DNA of 46,561 nt from Oleiharenicola sp. (GTDB taxonomy: Bacteria; Verrucomicrobiota; Verrucomicrobiia; Opitutales; Opitutaceae), in the NCBI GenBank assembly GCA_025363455.1, contig JANYDW010000014.1, positions 1 through 46,561 on the forward strand, read 5' to 3'. The notes under the pieces were generated by a model. That model made no database searches and had not been told where the DNA came from. It saw only the letters and a program-made list of their open reading frames with translations. Below are positions 26,324 to 37,446 of the stretch, piece after piece (positions within the stretch are counted from its first letter, which is position 1; the number at the start of each line of letters is the position of its first letter). Both the position numbers and the translations under genes were made by a program.

Positions 26324-27262
26324 TCATGGCTTGGAGGCCTCCGGGATTTGCAACCGCACCACTCCGCTTTCGCCGACCGCGAGCAGGGCGCCGTCGGCCG
26401 TTTCCAGCAGGCCGGCCACCCCGCCGGTGAACGCGGCGGGCTTCCACCCCTCGAAGGTGCGGCCGCCGTCGCGACTAAGGGAGAAATTGCCCCCCAGACC
26501 GGCGAGGACGATCACGCCGGATTTAAACCGCACCCCGGCCATGATAAGCACGGGCACGGGAATTTCGCGCGAAGTCCACGTGGCTCCGGCATTCTCCGAC
26601 ACAAAGACATGACCCCGCAGGCCGTAGGTGAGCAGCGCCTTGCCGCCCAGTGGCAGCACTCCGAAAAGCGAACCCTCGTAGGGCACGACAAGTTTTTGCC
26701 ACGGCGTGCGTGCGTCCGCGGAAAACAGCAGAGTGCCGGTTTCCCCCGCCAGGTAGACGGTGTCACCCGACGCGGGCGCGATTTGGTTAATATGGACTTC
26801 GTCAGGGATCGTTGCCGCGGGTTGCCAGGATTTTCCTCCATCCAAGGTGAGCAGGCATTTGCCATAGGCTCCGACGGCCAAGCCGTGCAAGGGGTCGCTG
26901 AAGAATACATCGAGGAACACGGTATCCAGATCCTGTCCCGCCACCGGTTGCGACCAGGTCTGGCCACCATCAGCGGTGGCGAGGATCACGCCGTCGTGGC
27001 CCACCGCCCAGCCATGTTTGTCATCGCCGAAACTCACGCCGGTGAGCATCGCACGGGTGGGCGCGATCACCTGCCGCCAGGTGCGGCCCTCATCGTCCGA
27101 GAGCAGGACATGTCCGCGGTCGCCGACGGCCACCAACCGGGGACCCGCCCGGGCGATGTCGAGCAACAGGGATTGGCTGGCCAGCGGAGCGGGCTCGGAG
27201 TCGAGGGCGCAAGCTGCCGAAGTACCCAGGAGGAAAACGAAGAAGACTGCGAGCCAACACAC
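26324..27262 (-). CDS. YCF48-like beta-propeller, secreted
   Basis: About 312 residues. A hydrophobic signal (WLAVFFVFLLGTSAACAL) is followed by a propeller built of BNR/Asp-box repeats: DDEGRTWR, TADGGQTWSQ, LTLDGGKSWQ, SENAGATWTSR and SRDGGRTFEG. Such proteins assist assembly of envelope or membrane complexes, and this branch sits with MMPL, DUF1329 and DUF1302 genes. The start is a problem: the frame is open up to 27421 but runs through a palindromic repeat and a terminator. I chose the GTG at 27262, right before the signal peptide, though that GTG lies inside the repeat arm. Insertion of the repeat seems to have removed the original start. Confidence 0.72.
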   Translation of the reverse strand: MCWLAVFFVFLLGTSAACALDSEPAPLASQSLLLDIARAGPRLVAVGDRGHVLLSDDEGRTWRQVIAPTRAMLTGVSFGDDKHGWAVGHDGVILATADGGQTWSQPVAGQDLDTVFLDVFFSDPLHGLAVGAYGKCLLTLDGGKSWQPAATIPDEVHINQIAPASGDTVYLAGETGTLLFSADARTPWQKLVVPYEGSLFGVLPLGGKALLTYGLRGHVFVSENAGATWTSREIPVPVLIMAGVRFKSGVIVLAGLGGNFSLSRDGGRTFEGWKPAAFTGGVAGLLETADGALLAVGESGVVRLQIPEASKP

Positions 27263-27357
27263 CCCGCCCTGACGGGCACCCCTCTCAAGAGGGGACCACG
27301 GCGCATGTTTGAGGAACTCCCCTCTGGAGAGGGGTGGCGCGCAGCGCCGGGGTGTGT
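27257..27357. repeat. Palindromic element (family F) inserted at the start of the YCF48-like gene
   Basis: Outer arms ACACACCCCG (27257-27266) and CGGGGTGTGT (27348-27357) are perfect complements. Inner arms ACCCCTCTC (27278-27286) and GAGAGGGGT (27327-27335) are too. The element covers the probable start codon of the YCF48-like gene. Elements of this style, with 'cccctct..agaggggtggc' cores, occur between genes in other bacteria. Confidence 0.7.
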
Positions 27358-27379
27358 CGGTTGATGCGTGGCCCATAAC

Positions 27380-27408
27380 AAAAAAAGGGGCGGACTTGCG
27401 CCCGCCCC
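27380..27408 (-). terminator. Intrinsic terminator after the DUF1329 gene
   Basis: On the minus strand GGGGCGG, an 8-base loop, then CCGCCCC is followed at once by seven T. It is the clearest Rho-independent terminator in the window, 34 bases past the DUF1329 stop. It implies that the YCF48-like and MMPL genes need read-through or their own promoter. Confidence 0.82.
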
Positions 27409-27442
27409 AAGTAAGCTCCATTCGTAGTCTTGCGTCGAGCCT

Positions 27443-28804
27443 TCAGCGCACGCCTTCCTGGCGGAGCTTCGCAGGCGTGTAGTCCTGCGGGGAGCGCCGC
27501 TGGTTGAAATCATACATCTTGTTCTCGTTATCGAGCCCGAAGGCGAGATAACGGCCGGCCAGCAGGTCGGTGTGGACCTCGAGCGTGCTCCAGAAGCTAA
27601 GGGCATCGTAGTAATTGATGCAGTGCGCCTCGGAGACGCGCCACAACTGGCCGCGGCCGTCGTATTGGTCGACGGCGAGCACCTGCCAGCTGTCCTCGTC
27701 GACGTAGAACGTGCGGCGGGAATAGAGGTGGCTGGCACCCGGCTTGAGCTGGGCATCGACGACCCACACGCGGTGAAGTTCATAGCGGGTCAGCGCCTGG
27801 TTGATGTGCAGTGGCTTGAGAATGTCGGCCACCTTCACCTGGTCGCTGTGCAGCCGGTAGGAATTATAGGGGACGTACATCTCCTTTTTGCCGAGCAGTT
27901 GCCAGTCATAGAGCGCCGGAGCGCCATTGAACATGTCGAACTGGTCGGAGGTCCGCATGCCGTCGGCCGCGGTGCCGGGATTGTCGTATTCGATTGAGGG
28001 GGCGAGGCGGACGCGGCGCTGGCCGGCGTTGTAGATCCAGGCCCGGCGCTTTTCCTTCACCTGGTCGAGCGTCTCGTGGACCACGAGGATGGAGCCGGCG
28101 AGGCGGGCGGGCGCGATGACGGCCTGCTTGAAATAGATCAGCACGTTCTCCGAGGCGAGTTCCGCCATGAGGGATTCCTGCGGGATGTCGTCACGGCAGT
28201 AGTTGAAAAGAAACTCATCCTCAAACTGCACGAGATTGTAGCTGCCGTCGCGTTGGGGTGCAGCCTGGCCGATGTGGCGGGCACCCGTGATCCCGCGGTA
28301 GCGGGTGAGGTGGTTCCAAATGACCTGGAGGCCGTTCTCGGGCTGCGGAAACGGCACGCCGAGGACCGCGCCGGTGAAGCCGTTGCCGCTTTCCGTCAGC
28401 CGGGCGGTGGTCGCGTACTTCTTGGTGGCATCATAGACCCGCTGGGGGTTGGCGACGCTGCGGTGAGTCTTGTAGACCGGGATGCTGTAATCGCCGTAAG
28501 TCCTGAGCAGGGCCTGCTGGCCAGCGGTAAGTTTGTCGGCATATTGCGCAAGGTTGGCCGTGGTGATGGTGAACAGCGGGCTCTCGCCGGCGAAGGGATC
28601 GGGGTGATGATCGCCAGACTTGTAGCCGGCGGGCGGGGTGGTGATGCCGCCCTCCCAAGCCGGGATGGATCCATCGGCATTGCCGGCCTTCTCGCCGCCA
28701 AGCGGGGTGAGGTCGGCGCCGAGTCGGGCGGGATCGGCGGCGCGGCCGACGACGAGAGATGACAGAGAACAGAGACCGGCGAAAAGGAAGAGTTTCGTTT
28801 TCAT
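27443..28804 (-). CDS. DUF1329 family envelope protein
   Basis: A 453-residue product with a signal peptide (LFLFAGLCSLSSLVVGRAAD). The mature part begins LGADLTPLGGEKAGNADGSI, then PAWEGGITTPPAGYKSGDHH, which is the hallmark start of DUF1329 proteins. Later come PFPQPENGLQVIWNHL and YNSYRLHSD, also typical. The fold is thought to be related to LolA/LolB-type lipid-binding half-barrels (known of the family, not visible here). It starts 24 bases after the DUF1302 stop, so they are co-transcribed. The pair recurs in other bacteria beside RND/MMPL and YCF48 genes. An intrinsic terminator follows. Confidence 0.88.
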   Translation of the reverse strand: MKTKLFLFAGLCSLSSLVVGRAADPARLGADLTPLGGEKAGNADGSIPAWEGGITTPPAGYKSGDHHPDPFAGESPLFTITTANLAQYADKLTAGQQALLRTYGDYSIPVYKTHRSVANPQRVYDATKKYATTARLTESGNGFTGAVLGVPFPQPENGLQVIWNHLTRYRGITGARHIGQAAPQRDGSYNLVQFEDEFLFNYCRDDIPQESLMAELASENVLIYFKQAVIAPARLAGSILVVHETLDQVKEKRRAWIYNAGQRRVRLAPSIEYDNPGTAADGMRTSDQFDMFNGAPALYDWQLLGKKEMYVPYNSYRLHSDQVKVADILKPLHINQALTRYELHRVWVVDAQLKPGASHLYSRRTFYVDEDSWQVLAVDQYDGRGQLWRVSEAHCINYYDALSFWSTLEVHTDLLAGRYLAFGLDNENKMYDFNQRRSPQDYTPAKLRQEGVR

Positions 28805-28828
28805 GGGGTAGAAGGAGGGAACGGCGGG

Positions 28829-30826
28829 TTAGAACGAATACTTCATGGTGGCGGAAGCATAGTCGCGGTCGCCGAGCAGGTTGTAGCGGCCAGCCCCGCA
28901 GAAATTCACGTAGCGCAGCTCGAAGGCCCAGGCATTCTGGAACGTAAAGTCGGCGCCCACCGTGATGGTTTTGCGGCCGTGGACGAAGTTGCCGAGCGGA
29001 AGCGGGGTGTTGCCGCCGACGTCGTGCGCGAACCCGAAGAGCGGCGAAACGTTCACGCCGGAGAAGACGTTGTTGTAGTCAAGGCGGCCGACCAGCTGGT
29101 AGCCCCAGGACAGTTTATCGGCGAAAGCACTCGAGGATTCAGACAGCGGCAGGATGCCGGAGCTGTTGCTGCCGGAGCCGTTCATGTAGTTGAGGTCGCC
29201 GCCGACAAAGGTGCCGGGGCCGTCGAAACGCAGGGTGCTTTTGGCGGGCAGGTCCACGCTGACAAAGCCCACTTCCCCGACCAGGGTGGACTGGGCGGCG
29301 CCCAGGATGCCGCGGCCGACCTTCGTGGCCGTCATCTGGCCGGTCCACACCTTGTGCCGGCGGTAACCCGGGACATAGGTGCTGAGCTGCCCGGCGAAGC
29401 TGCCAATCTGGTTGTTGGTGCCGTAAATCGGATTGATCGACGACAGGGCGGCAAAGAGCAGTTCGACGTCGTCCACCTGCAACGGCTGGTTTGAGCGGTA
29501 GCTGACCTCTCCCTGGAGCGCGATACCCTTGAGGTTGGTGTTGAAGCTGGCGCCGATGAGCTCGATGTCTTTGGGAAACTCAATGAGGTAGTTGCCGGTC
29601 TGGGCGGCGGTGAGGAAGCCGATGGTCTTGGCCCCGGAGGCGATAGACTGGGAGGCCGGATAAAACGCCGCATAGGGAGCAAGGGACGGGTCGAGCGAAC
29701 CGGCCGGGACACCCAGCAGGGCAGACCCGACGAGATTGGGCAGCACGACCGCGATGGTGCCGGCCGGGATGCCGGCCGCAGCCATCGCCGGGGCGATGTT
29801 GGCGTTGGCGAGTGAGCCGGCGGTCGCCTGCACCAGCGCCGAGCTGATGGCCGAGGACGGCGTGCGAGCCGAGATGGTCGGCAGGCGGCTGTGATAATTC
29901 ATGTAGTAGAGCCCGAACTCGGTGTTGTTCAGCTTCTCGGCGAGATAACGAAGATTGACTCCGTATTGCCCGCTGCCCGAAGGGTCCTTGGAGTCGCCCC
30001 GAAGGATGGCGCCCAATCCGGAGCTATCGGAGATCGCGCCGAAGCCGAGGTACACCTTCTTGCCGCCCTTGGCGACGAAGTCATTCGTGCTGAAATAAGT
30101 GCCCGGGGGATCCACGCGCGTGCGCTTCCAGGCAAGCAGGTAGAAAGCCTCCATGGTCAGGTTATGCGTGAGGCTGAGCGAGGTGGACACCATGTTGACG
30201 GGCAGCAGGGCCTCCTTGAGCTCGGAACCGGGTGTGCGGAGCTTGGCCACGTCGATCGAGTTGACCGAATTGATGCCGTTTGGAATAAACGTGCTCTCGC
30301 CCCAGCTCAGGACCTGTTGGCCGACGCGCAGGTTGGCGGCCATGCCGCCGATGTCCTCTTTGATGTAAGCATAGGCGTCGAGCAGCTCGGCACCCTCGGA
30401 GACAATTTTGTTCGCCTCGTCACTGAGTGGCGTGCGCGCACGGTTGCCGTTGGAATTCGCGAAGTCGTTGAAATAGTAGCCGCGCACAAACAGGCCGGCA
30501 TTGTGGTAGTCGAGCTGCAAGTCGTGGTTGGCCTTCACCAGGAAGGACGCGGTACCCTTGTGGTAGTTAAGATTGCCGTCGTCGGCATTGCTCGAGCGTT
30601 GCTGGCCGGGGATGCCGGCGAACGTGCTGGAAATGCTGTAAAGCGCGGAATTCGGATCCTTCAGTCGGTAGAGACCACCGACCGAGAGGGTGGTGTCGAA
30701 GCTGCCTTTGAGGTCGCCGACTTCGAAGACAAACGCCCGGACGGACGGGACGGTGGTGCTGATGATGGCCAGCGCTACAAACAAAGGTCTGCGCAGGCGA
30801 TGGGGAATAACAGTGCGTAGTTTCAT
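28829..30826 (-). CDS. DUF1302 family outer-membrane protein
   Basis: A 665-residue product with a signal peptide (LFVALAIISTTVPSVRAF), then FEVGDLKGSFDTTLSVGG, which is the DUF1302 opening. The body is strand-rich, with long Gly/Asn/Ser loops, and ends in DYASATMKYSF, a terminal Phe as in outer-membrane barrels. The middle has an unusually Ala/Gly/Pro-rich insert (around residues 330-400). I chose the ATG at 30826, just before the basic start of the signal peptide; the frame stays open to 30958 without sense. First gene of the four-gene cluster. The function of the family is not settled; a pore or receptor for a hydrophobic compound is inferred from the neighbours. Confidence 0.85.
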   Translation of the reverse strand: MKLRTVIPHRLRRPLFVALAIISTTVPSVRAFVFEVGDLKGSFDTTLSVGGLYRLKDPNSALYSISSTFAGIPGQQRSSNADDGNLNYHKGTASFLVKANHDLQLDYHNAGLFVRGYYFNDFANSNGNRARTPLSDEANKIVSEGAELLDAYAYIKEDIGGMAANLRVGQQVLSWGESTFIPNGINSVNSIDVAKLRTPGSELKEALLPVNMVSTSLSLTHNLTMEAFYLLAWKRTRVDPPGTYFSTNDFVAKGGKKVYLGFGAISDSSGLGAILRGDSKDPSGSGQYGVNLRYLAEKLNNTEFGLYYMNYHSRLPTISARTPSSAISSALVQATAGSLANANIAPAMAAAGIPAGTIAVVLPNLVGSALLGVPAGSLDPSLAPYAAFYPASQSIASGAKTIGFLTAAQTGNYLIEFPKDIELIGASFNTNLKGIALQGEVSYRSNQPLQVDDVELLFAALSSINPIYGTNNQIGSFAGQLSTYVPGYRRHKVWTGQMTATKVGRGILGAAQSTLVGEVGFVSVDLPAKSTLRFDGPGTFVGGDLNYMNGSGSNSSGILPLSESSSAFADKLSWGYQLVGRLDYNNVFSGVNVSPLFGFAHDVGGNTPLPLGNFVHGRKTITVGADFTFQNAWAFELRYVNFCGAGRYNLLGDRDYASATMKYSF

Positions 30827-30846
30827 GATATCGGAGTCGCGAACTG

Positions 30847-30862
30847 CCTCGCAGTAGCGAGG
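30847..30862. promoter_or_regulatory. Small hairpin in the DUF1302/uvrA divergent gap
   Basis: CCTCGC, loop AGTA, GCGAGG: a perfect 6-bp stem 20 bases ahead of the DUF1302 ATG. The gap (30827-31022) must hold two divergent promoters; also seen is the near-direct repeat CACAGGCC.ATG at about 30882 and 30951. No clear -35/-10 pair was found. Confidence 0.3.
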
Positions 30863-31022
30863 TGGGGTTGGGGGTAGGATCACAGGCCGATGGCCGTTTA
30901 TGACATGGCCATGAAGCGGTGGATTCAGATTGAATTCAAGTGCTAATCCACAGGCCATGCGGTGGAAATACTTTTACGGATTAGCCTTTTGACGCGCGCG
31001 GCGAAAGGACAACGTTGAAGCC

Positions 31023-33863
31023 ATGGATGCGTCGACGCACATTCACATCAAGGGCGCCCGGGAGCATAATCTCCGGAACCTCGAGCTGCGCATTCCCCGC
31101 GGCAAGCTCGTCGTGATCACCGGGCCGAGCGGCTCGGGCAAGTCGTCGCTGGCCTTCGATACCATCTATGCCGAGGGCTACCGCAAATACATGGAGAGCC
31201 TCTCGGCCTCGGCCCGGCAGGTGTTGGAGCAGCTCAAGCGGCCCGATGTGGACTTCATCCACGGGCTCTCGCCCGTGCTGGCGATCGAACAACGCACGGG
31301 CGGTGGTTCGCCCCGCAGCACGGTTGCCACGGTCACGGAGGTCGCGGACTACGCCCGGTTGTTGTGGGCGCTCTGCGGCGAGCAGCGCTGTCCCAAGGAC
31401 GGCGGCCGCGTGGAAAAACGCTCCCTGGATGTTTGTATCGCGCAACTTTTTCGTGACGCCCCGGGCGAGCGGGCCATGGTCTTCGCGCCGTGGCTGACCG
31501 CCAAGCCGGCCGTGCTGCGCGATGAACTGCCCCGGCTGCGGCAGCGGGGATTCCAGCGCGTGCGGATTGCGGGCGAGATCAAGTCGCTCGATGAACCCAA
31601 GCTGGTGTCGAACGGGTCGGATGAGATTGCCGTCGAGCTGGTCGTGGACCGGGTGGTGATCACCGCCGACCAGCGCAGCCGCCTCGCCGACTCGCTGGAG
31701 CTGGCCTTTCGCGAGGGACAGAATCGCGCCGTTATCCTGGTGCAGAAGAAGGCGGACGGCCCGTGGCGCGAGATCCCGCTCAGCCAGAACCTGAGTTGTG
31801 TGATATGCGGCGATGTCTTCGAACCGCTCACGCCACGGCATTTCTCCTTCAACCACAGCGAGGGGGCGTGCGCCGAGTGCGGCGGCTTGGGCCGCAAGCT
31901 GGCATTCAGCGAGGATTTGGTCGTGCCCAAGCCGGAGAAATCCGTGCGGGAGGGCGCGATCAAGCCGTGGCGCATCGGCGGTCGCAATCTCATCATCCGC
32001 CACAGCTCCATCCTCAAGCAACTGGCGGAGCAGCTACCCTATGATGCCGAGATGCCGTGGCAGGATCTGCCGGCGGAAACGCAACAGATGCTGCTGCACG
32101 GCGCCGGTGACCGGCTCTTCAGCTTTCGGCTGCGCCGCACCCAAAAGGCGGAGTCGAAACCCTTTCCCGGCGTTCTTGCCCTGCTCGACGAGGCCCGGCG
32201 CGAGTCGCGCAGCGACGGTTACCGCGCCCGCCTGGCGACATTCATGTCCAGCGGCGACTGCCCGTCCTGCCATGGGCTGCGGCTCAACGCCCGCAGCGCG
32301 GCCGTGCTGCTGAGCGAGAACAGCTTTGCGACCTTCACGGCGGCCGACATCCGCCGGGCGCTGGAATTCATGCAAAGCCTGCGCGCTTACCTGCCGGCGA
32401 CCGACGCCGTGGGGGAAGTGCTGGAGGGCGTGACGCAGCGGCTGCATTTCCTGAATGAGACCGGCTTGGGGTACCTGACGCTCGACCGCGAGTACGCCAC
32501 GCTCTCGGGTGGCGAAGCGCAGCGGGTGCGGCTGGCGACGCAGCTCGGCATGGGCCTGGTGGGCGTCATCTACGTCCTCGACGAGCCGAGCATCGGGTTG
32601 CATCCGCACGACAACCTGCGGCTCCTCGCCACCCTCCGCGAGCTGCGCGACCGCGGCAACACGGTGCTCGTGGTGGAACATGACGCCGACACGATGCGCA
32701 TCGCCGACGAACTGATCGAGCTCGGACCCGGCGCCGGCACCGAGGGCGGGAGCATTTTGTTTCACGGGTCACCGGCGGAGTGCGCGAAGCTTTCGCCCCG
32801 GGATTCCCGCACCGGCGCGTATCTCGCCGGCCAGGAGGGAGTCGTCCGGGATGCGAAGGCCAAGGAACCCGACGGCCGCTGGCTGGCGGTCAAGGGCGCG
32901 GCGGAGCACAACCTCAAGGACATCGAGGCGCAATTCCCCGTGGGCCTGCTGACCTGCGTCACGGGCGTCTCAGGTTCGGGCAAGAGTTCGTTGGTGAATG
33001 ACATCATCGCCATCGCGGCGGCGCGGAAGCTGAACGGCGCGACCAAGAACATCCCCGGCCGTCACCGCGGCCTGACGGGGTTGGAGCATTTTGAAAAGGC
33101 GGTGCAGGTGGACCAGGAGCCGATCGGTCGCAGCCCGCGCTCGAACCCGGCCAGTTACGTCGGGTTGCTCGATCTTTTGCGTGACCTTTTTGCGAAGCTG
33201 CCGCTGGCCAAGGTGCGCGGTTACAAGGCTAATCGTTTCAGCTTCAATGTGCGCGGTGGTCGGTGCGAGCGCTGCCAGGGCGACGGCCAGATCCGGCTCG
33301 ACATGCAGTTCATGGCCGATGCCTACGCGCCGTGCCCGAGTTGCGACGGCCGGCGGTTCAACCGCGAGACGCTCGAGGTGCGGTTTCACGGCAAGAGCAT
33401 TGCCGACGTGCTGGCCCTCACGGTGCGGGAGGCGATGGAGCTGTTCCGTGCGCTGCCCCGCATCATGGAGAAACTGTCCACCCTCGAGGCCGTGGGCCTG
33501 GGTTATCTGCAGCTGGGGCAATCGGCCACGACGCTGTCAGGCGGTGAGGCACAGCGCATCAAGCTCTCGCTCGAGCTCAGCAAACGCGAGCAGGGCACCA
33601 CGCTCTACATCCTCGACGAGCCGACGACGGGGCTGCACTGGACCGACATCCAGCGGTTGATGGACCTGTTGTTCAAACTACGCGATGCGGGGAACACGCT
33701 GATCGTCATCGAACATAACCTAGATGTCATCCGGTTGGCCGACTGGGTGATTGATCTGGGGCCGGGCGGCGGACCAGAGGGCGGCGAGATCGTCTATGCC
33801 GGGCCGGTGGAAGGATTGAGTGGCGAGGTGCGATCGCTGACGGGAAGGGCGTTAAAGGGGTAG
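31023..33863 (+). CDS. uvrA: UvrA-type excinuclease subunit, divergent paralogue
   Basis: A 946-residue twin ABC ATPase for DNA damage recognition. Walker A is [14 protein letters not shown] (about residues 33-46), with a UvrB-binding-like insert at about 118-250, zinc-finger pairs CVICGD...CAECGG and CPSCHG, then signature [12 protein letters not shown] and Walker [14 protein letters not shown]. The second half has [20 protein letters not shown]...[18 protein letters not shown] and [12 protein letters not shown]. Several blocks differ from standard Uvr[15 protein letters not shown] (normally SAYARQFLgQmekP), [13 protein letters not shown] (normally IdQKTtsrNPRST), CPKDGG, and MQFMADAY (normally MhFLPDvY). 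It is therefore probably a second, lineage-specific UvrA, not the main repair copy. The stop codon lies inside a palindromic repeat. Confidence 0.85.
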   Translation: MDASTHIHIKGAREHNLRNLELRIPRGKLVVITGPSGSGKSSLAFDTIYAEGYRKYMESLSASARQVLEQLKRPDVDFIHGLSPVLAIEQRTGGGSPRSTVATVTEVADYARLLWALCGEQRCPKDGGRVEKRSLDVCIAQLFRDAPGERAMVFAPWLTAKPAVLRDELPRLRQRGFQRVRIAGEIKSLDEPKLVSNGSDEIAVELVVDRVVITADQRSRLADSLELAFREGQNRAVILVQKKADGPWREIPLSQNLSCVICGDVFEPLTPRHFSFNHSEGACAECGGLGRKLAFSEDLVVPKPEKSVREGAIKPWRIGGRNLIIRHSSILKQLAEQLPYDAEMPWQDLPAETQQMLLHGAGDRLFSFRLRRTQKAESKPFPGVLALLDEARRESRSDGYRARLATFMSSGDCPSCHGLRLNARSAAVLLSENSFATFTAADIRRALEFMQSLRAYLPATDAVGEVLEGVTQRLHFLNETGLGYLTLDREYATLSGGEAQRVRLATQLGMGLVGVIYVLDEPSIGLHPHDNLRLLATLRELRDRGNTVLVVEHDADTMRIADELIELGPGAGTEGGSILFHGSPAECAKLSPRDSRTGAYLAGQEGVVRDAKAKEPDGRWLAVKGAAEHNLKDIEAQFPVGLLTCVTGVSGSGKSSLVNDIIAIAAARKLNGATKNIPGRHRGLTGLEHFEKAVQVDQEPIGRSPRSNPASYVGLLDLLRDLFAKLPLAKVRGYKANRFSFNVRGGRCERCQGDGQIRLDMQFMADAYAPCPSCDGRRFNRETLEVRFHGKSIADVLALTVREAMELFRALPRIMEKLSTLEAVGLGYLQLGQSATTLSGGEAQRIKLSLELSKREQGTTLYILDEPTTGLHWTDIQRLMDLLFKLRDAGNTLIVIEHNLDVIRLADWVIDLGPGGGPEGGEIVYAGPVEGLSGEVRSLTGRALKG

Positions 33864-33923
33864 GGCGTGACCGCTGGGCGCGCCGTAAAACAATCGCGGA
33901 CGGCCCAGCGGTCCGTCCCTACC
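33859..33923. repeat. Palindromic element, family B (copy 1)
   Basis: GACCGCTGGGC and GCCCAGCGGTC are the central arms, bounded by GGTAGGG and CCCTACC. It is nearly identical, in reverse orientation, to 38083-38143. It overlaps the uvrA stop codon and separates uvrA from tgt. Confidence 0.8.
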
Positions 33924-33928
33924 TTCAA

Positions 33929-36085
<2,157 letters not shown>

Positions 36086-36178
36086 TCAGGGTTTGCCCCG
36101 ATTTCGACCGGGTATCCGTATCCCGGGGAACCCGGGCCCCAGTGGGACAGTCACGTTCAAATGAACCATTCACAAAAC

Positions 36179-36622
36179 ATGAAATCCTTGCTAACACTTC
36201 TCTCAGTTGGCGGCGTGTGTCTTCTAGCCGGCTGCAACAGCGGATACGATAACAACCCGAACCGAGACCGCGATGCCGCCGGCGGCGCGGTGGCCGGGGC
36301 GGTGATCGGCGGCATCATTGGCCATCAATCCGGGGAAGGCGCAACCGGGGCGGCCCTAGGCGCGGCCGCGGGTGCGACGGCCGGTGGCGTCTATGGCCAT
36401 CAACAGGACCAGAGGGCCAGGGGTGATTACCAGACCCGGGACCGGGATTCCTACGGATACACGAGTGCCGACTACTACGGTCTGCTCACGCACGAGGAAA
36501 GGGAGATGTTGCAGTCCCGTGCCCGTGGCCGGCAGGACGTGGATGTGACCTCGTATCTGACTCAAGAGGAAAAATCCAACCTGCGCCGCCGAGCGAGCGG
36601 CCATTCCGAAATCGGCCGTTGA
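36179..36622 (+). CDS. Glycine-zipper lipoprotein
   Basis: A 147-residue product from the ATG at 36179, chosen because it gives a compact lipoprotein signal (LLTLLSVGGVCLLAGCN, acylated Cys at residue 19); an ATG at 36161 adds six residues. A glycine-zipper segment follows (GGAVAGAVIGGIIGHQSG, then GAALGAAAGATAGGVYG), of the type found in outer-membrane lipoproteins such as Rcp/YMGG families. The C-terminal half is charged and contains two 'lT.eE...L..ra.g' repeats (LLTHEEREMLQSRARG and YLTQEEKSNLRRRASG). A terminator follows. Envelope structural role likely. Confidence 0.82.
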   Translation: MKSLLTLLSVGGVCLLAGCNSGYDNNPNRDRDAAGGAVAGAVIGGIIGHQSGEGATGAALGAAAGATAGGVYGHQQDQRARGDYQTRDRDSYGYTSADYYGLLTHEEREMLQSRARGRQDVDVTSYLTQEEKSNLRRRASGHSEIGR

Positions 36623-36653
36623 TCGGTTTACAATAAACCGCGGGGAAGGTCGA

Positions 36654-36680
36654 CGCGCTGGTTCCCACCGGCGCGTTTTT
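36654..36680 (+). terminator. Intrinsic terminator after the glycine-zipper gene
   Basis: CGCGCTGG (36654-36661), a 6-base loop, CCGGCGCG (36668-36675) with one G-T pair, then TTTTT. A second small hairpin, CGGTTTA-CAA-TAAACCG, lies at 36624-36640 just past the stop codon. Confidence 0.78.
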
Positions 36681-36749
36681 CATTTGTGGGTCTTTTTTGC
36701 GACTTTGGGGAAAGCCGGGGTGTATTGTCGCAATCACCCCATTACCTAT

Positions 36750-37340
36750 ATGAAAAACCTCCTCCGCTGCTCGCTTGCCGCCGCGACCTTGTCGCTGGTG
36801 TTGACCACTGCCTCCTTTGCCGCCGATGCCGAACCCGGTTACATCGATGTCGGCCAGCTCATGGCCTCCGCCAAGGGCAAATTCGTCGAGGTTAATCTCT
36901 CGACCGGTATGCTGAAATTCGCCGCGAAGCTCGCCGCCCGGCAGGAACCGGAAGCCGCCGAGCTCATCGGCAATTTGAAGCGCATTCGCGTCAATGTGGT
37001 GAGCCTCGATGACTCCAACCGCAAGGACACGGTGGCGCAGATCAATGCGATCCGCCAAAAACTTGAAGGTCAGGGCTGGACGCAGATGGTCACCGTCCGC
37101 GAGCAGGAAGGCGGCGACAACGTCGACATCCACGTCAAGCAACGCGGGGATGACGTGATCGAAGGCCTGGTGGTCACGGTCATTGACCACAAAGGCGAGG
37201 CGGTGTTTGTGAATATTGTCGGCAGCATCAGCGCCGACCAGATCGCGAAGGTCGCTGAGAATCTGAATATCGAACCGCTCAAGCAGCTTCGCGTGAAAAT
37301 AAAGCACAACAAGGCCAAGAACAAGGACGACGAGGCCTGA
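36750..37340 (+). CDS. DUF4252 family secreted protein
   Basis: A 196-residue product with a signal peptide (LLRCSLAAATLSLVLTTASFA, cleavage before ADAEPG). The mature region has the DUF4252 pattern: a front helix with FVEVNLSTGMLKFAAKL, then a core of strands IRVNVVSLDD, LEGQGWTQMVTVREQ, NVDIHVKQRGDDVIEGLVVT and VFVNIVGSISADQIAKVAEN. The tail is Lys-rich. I chose the ATG at 36750; the frame opens at 36684 without a plausible start. It is followed after 106 bases by a membrane-anchored relative. Function unknown; related genes in other bacteria often lie with anti-sigma/sigma genes, but none is here. Confidence 0.75.
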   Translation: MKNLLRCSLAAATLSLVLTTASFAADAEPGYIDVGQLMASAKGKFVEVNLSTGMLKFAAKLAARQEPEAAELIGNLKRIRVNVVSLDDSNRKDTVAQINAIRQKLEGQGWTQMVTVREQEGGDNVDIHVKQRGDDVIEGLVVTVIDHKGEAVFVNIVGSISADQIAKVAENLNIEPLKQLRVKIKHNKAKNKDDEA

Positions 37341-37446
37341 AAAGCGAAGTAAGAAGGATGAAGGTAGAAGTAAGAATCCCGGCATCCTCACGTCGAACCG
37401 CTCTGCTCACCTTCTTCCTTCTTAGTTCATCCTTCATCATTTCTCC

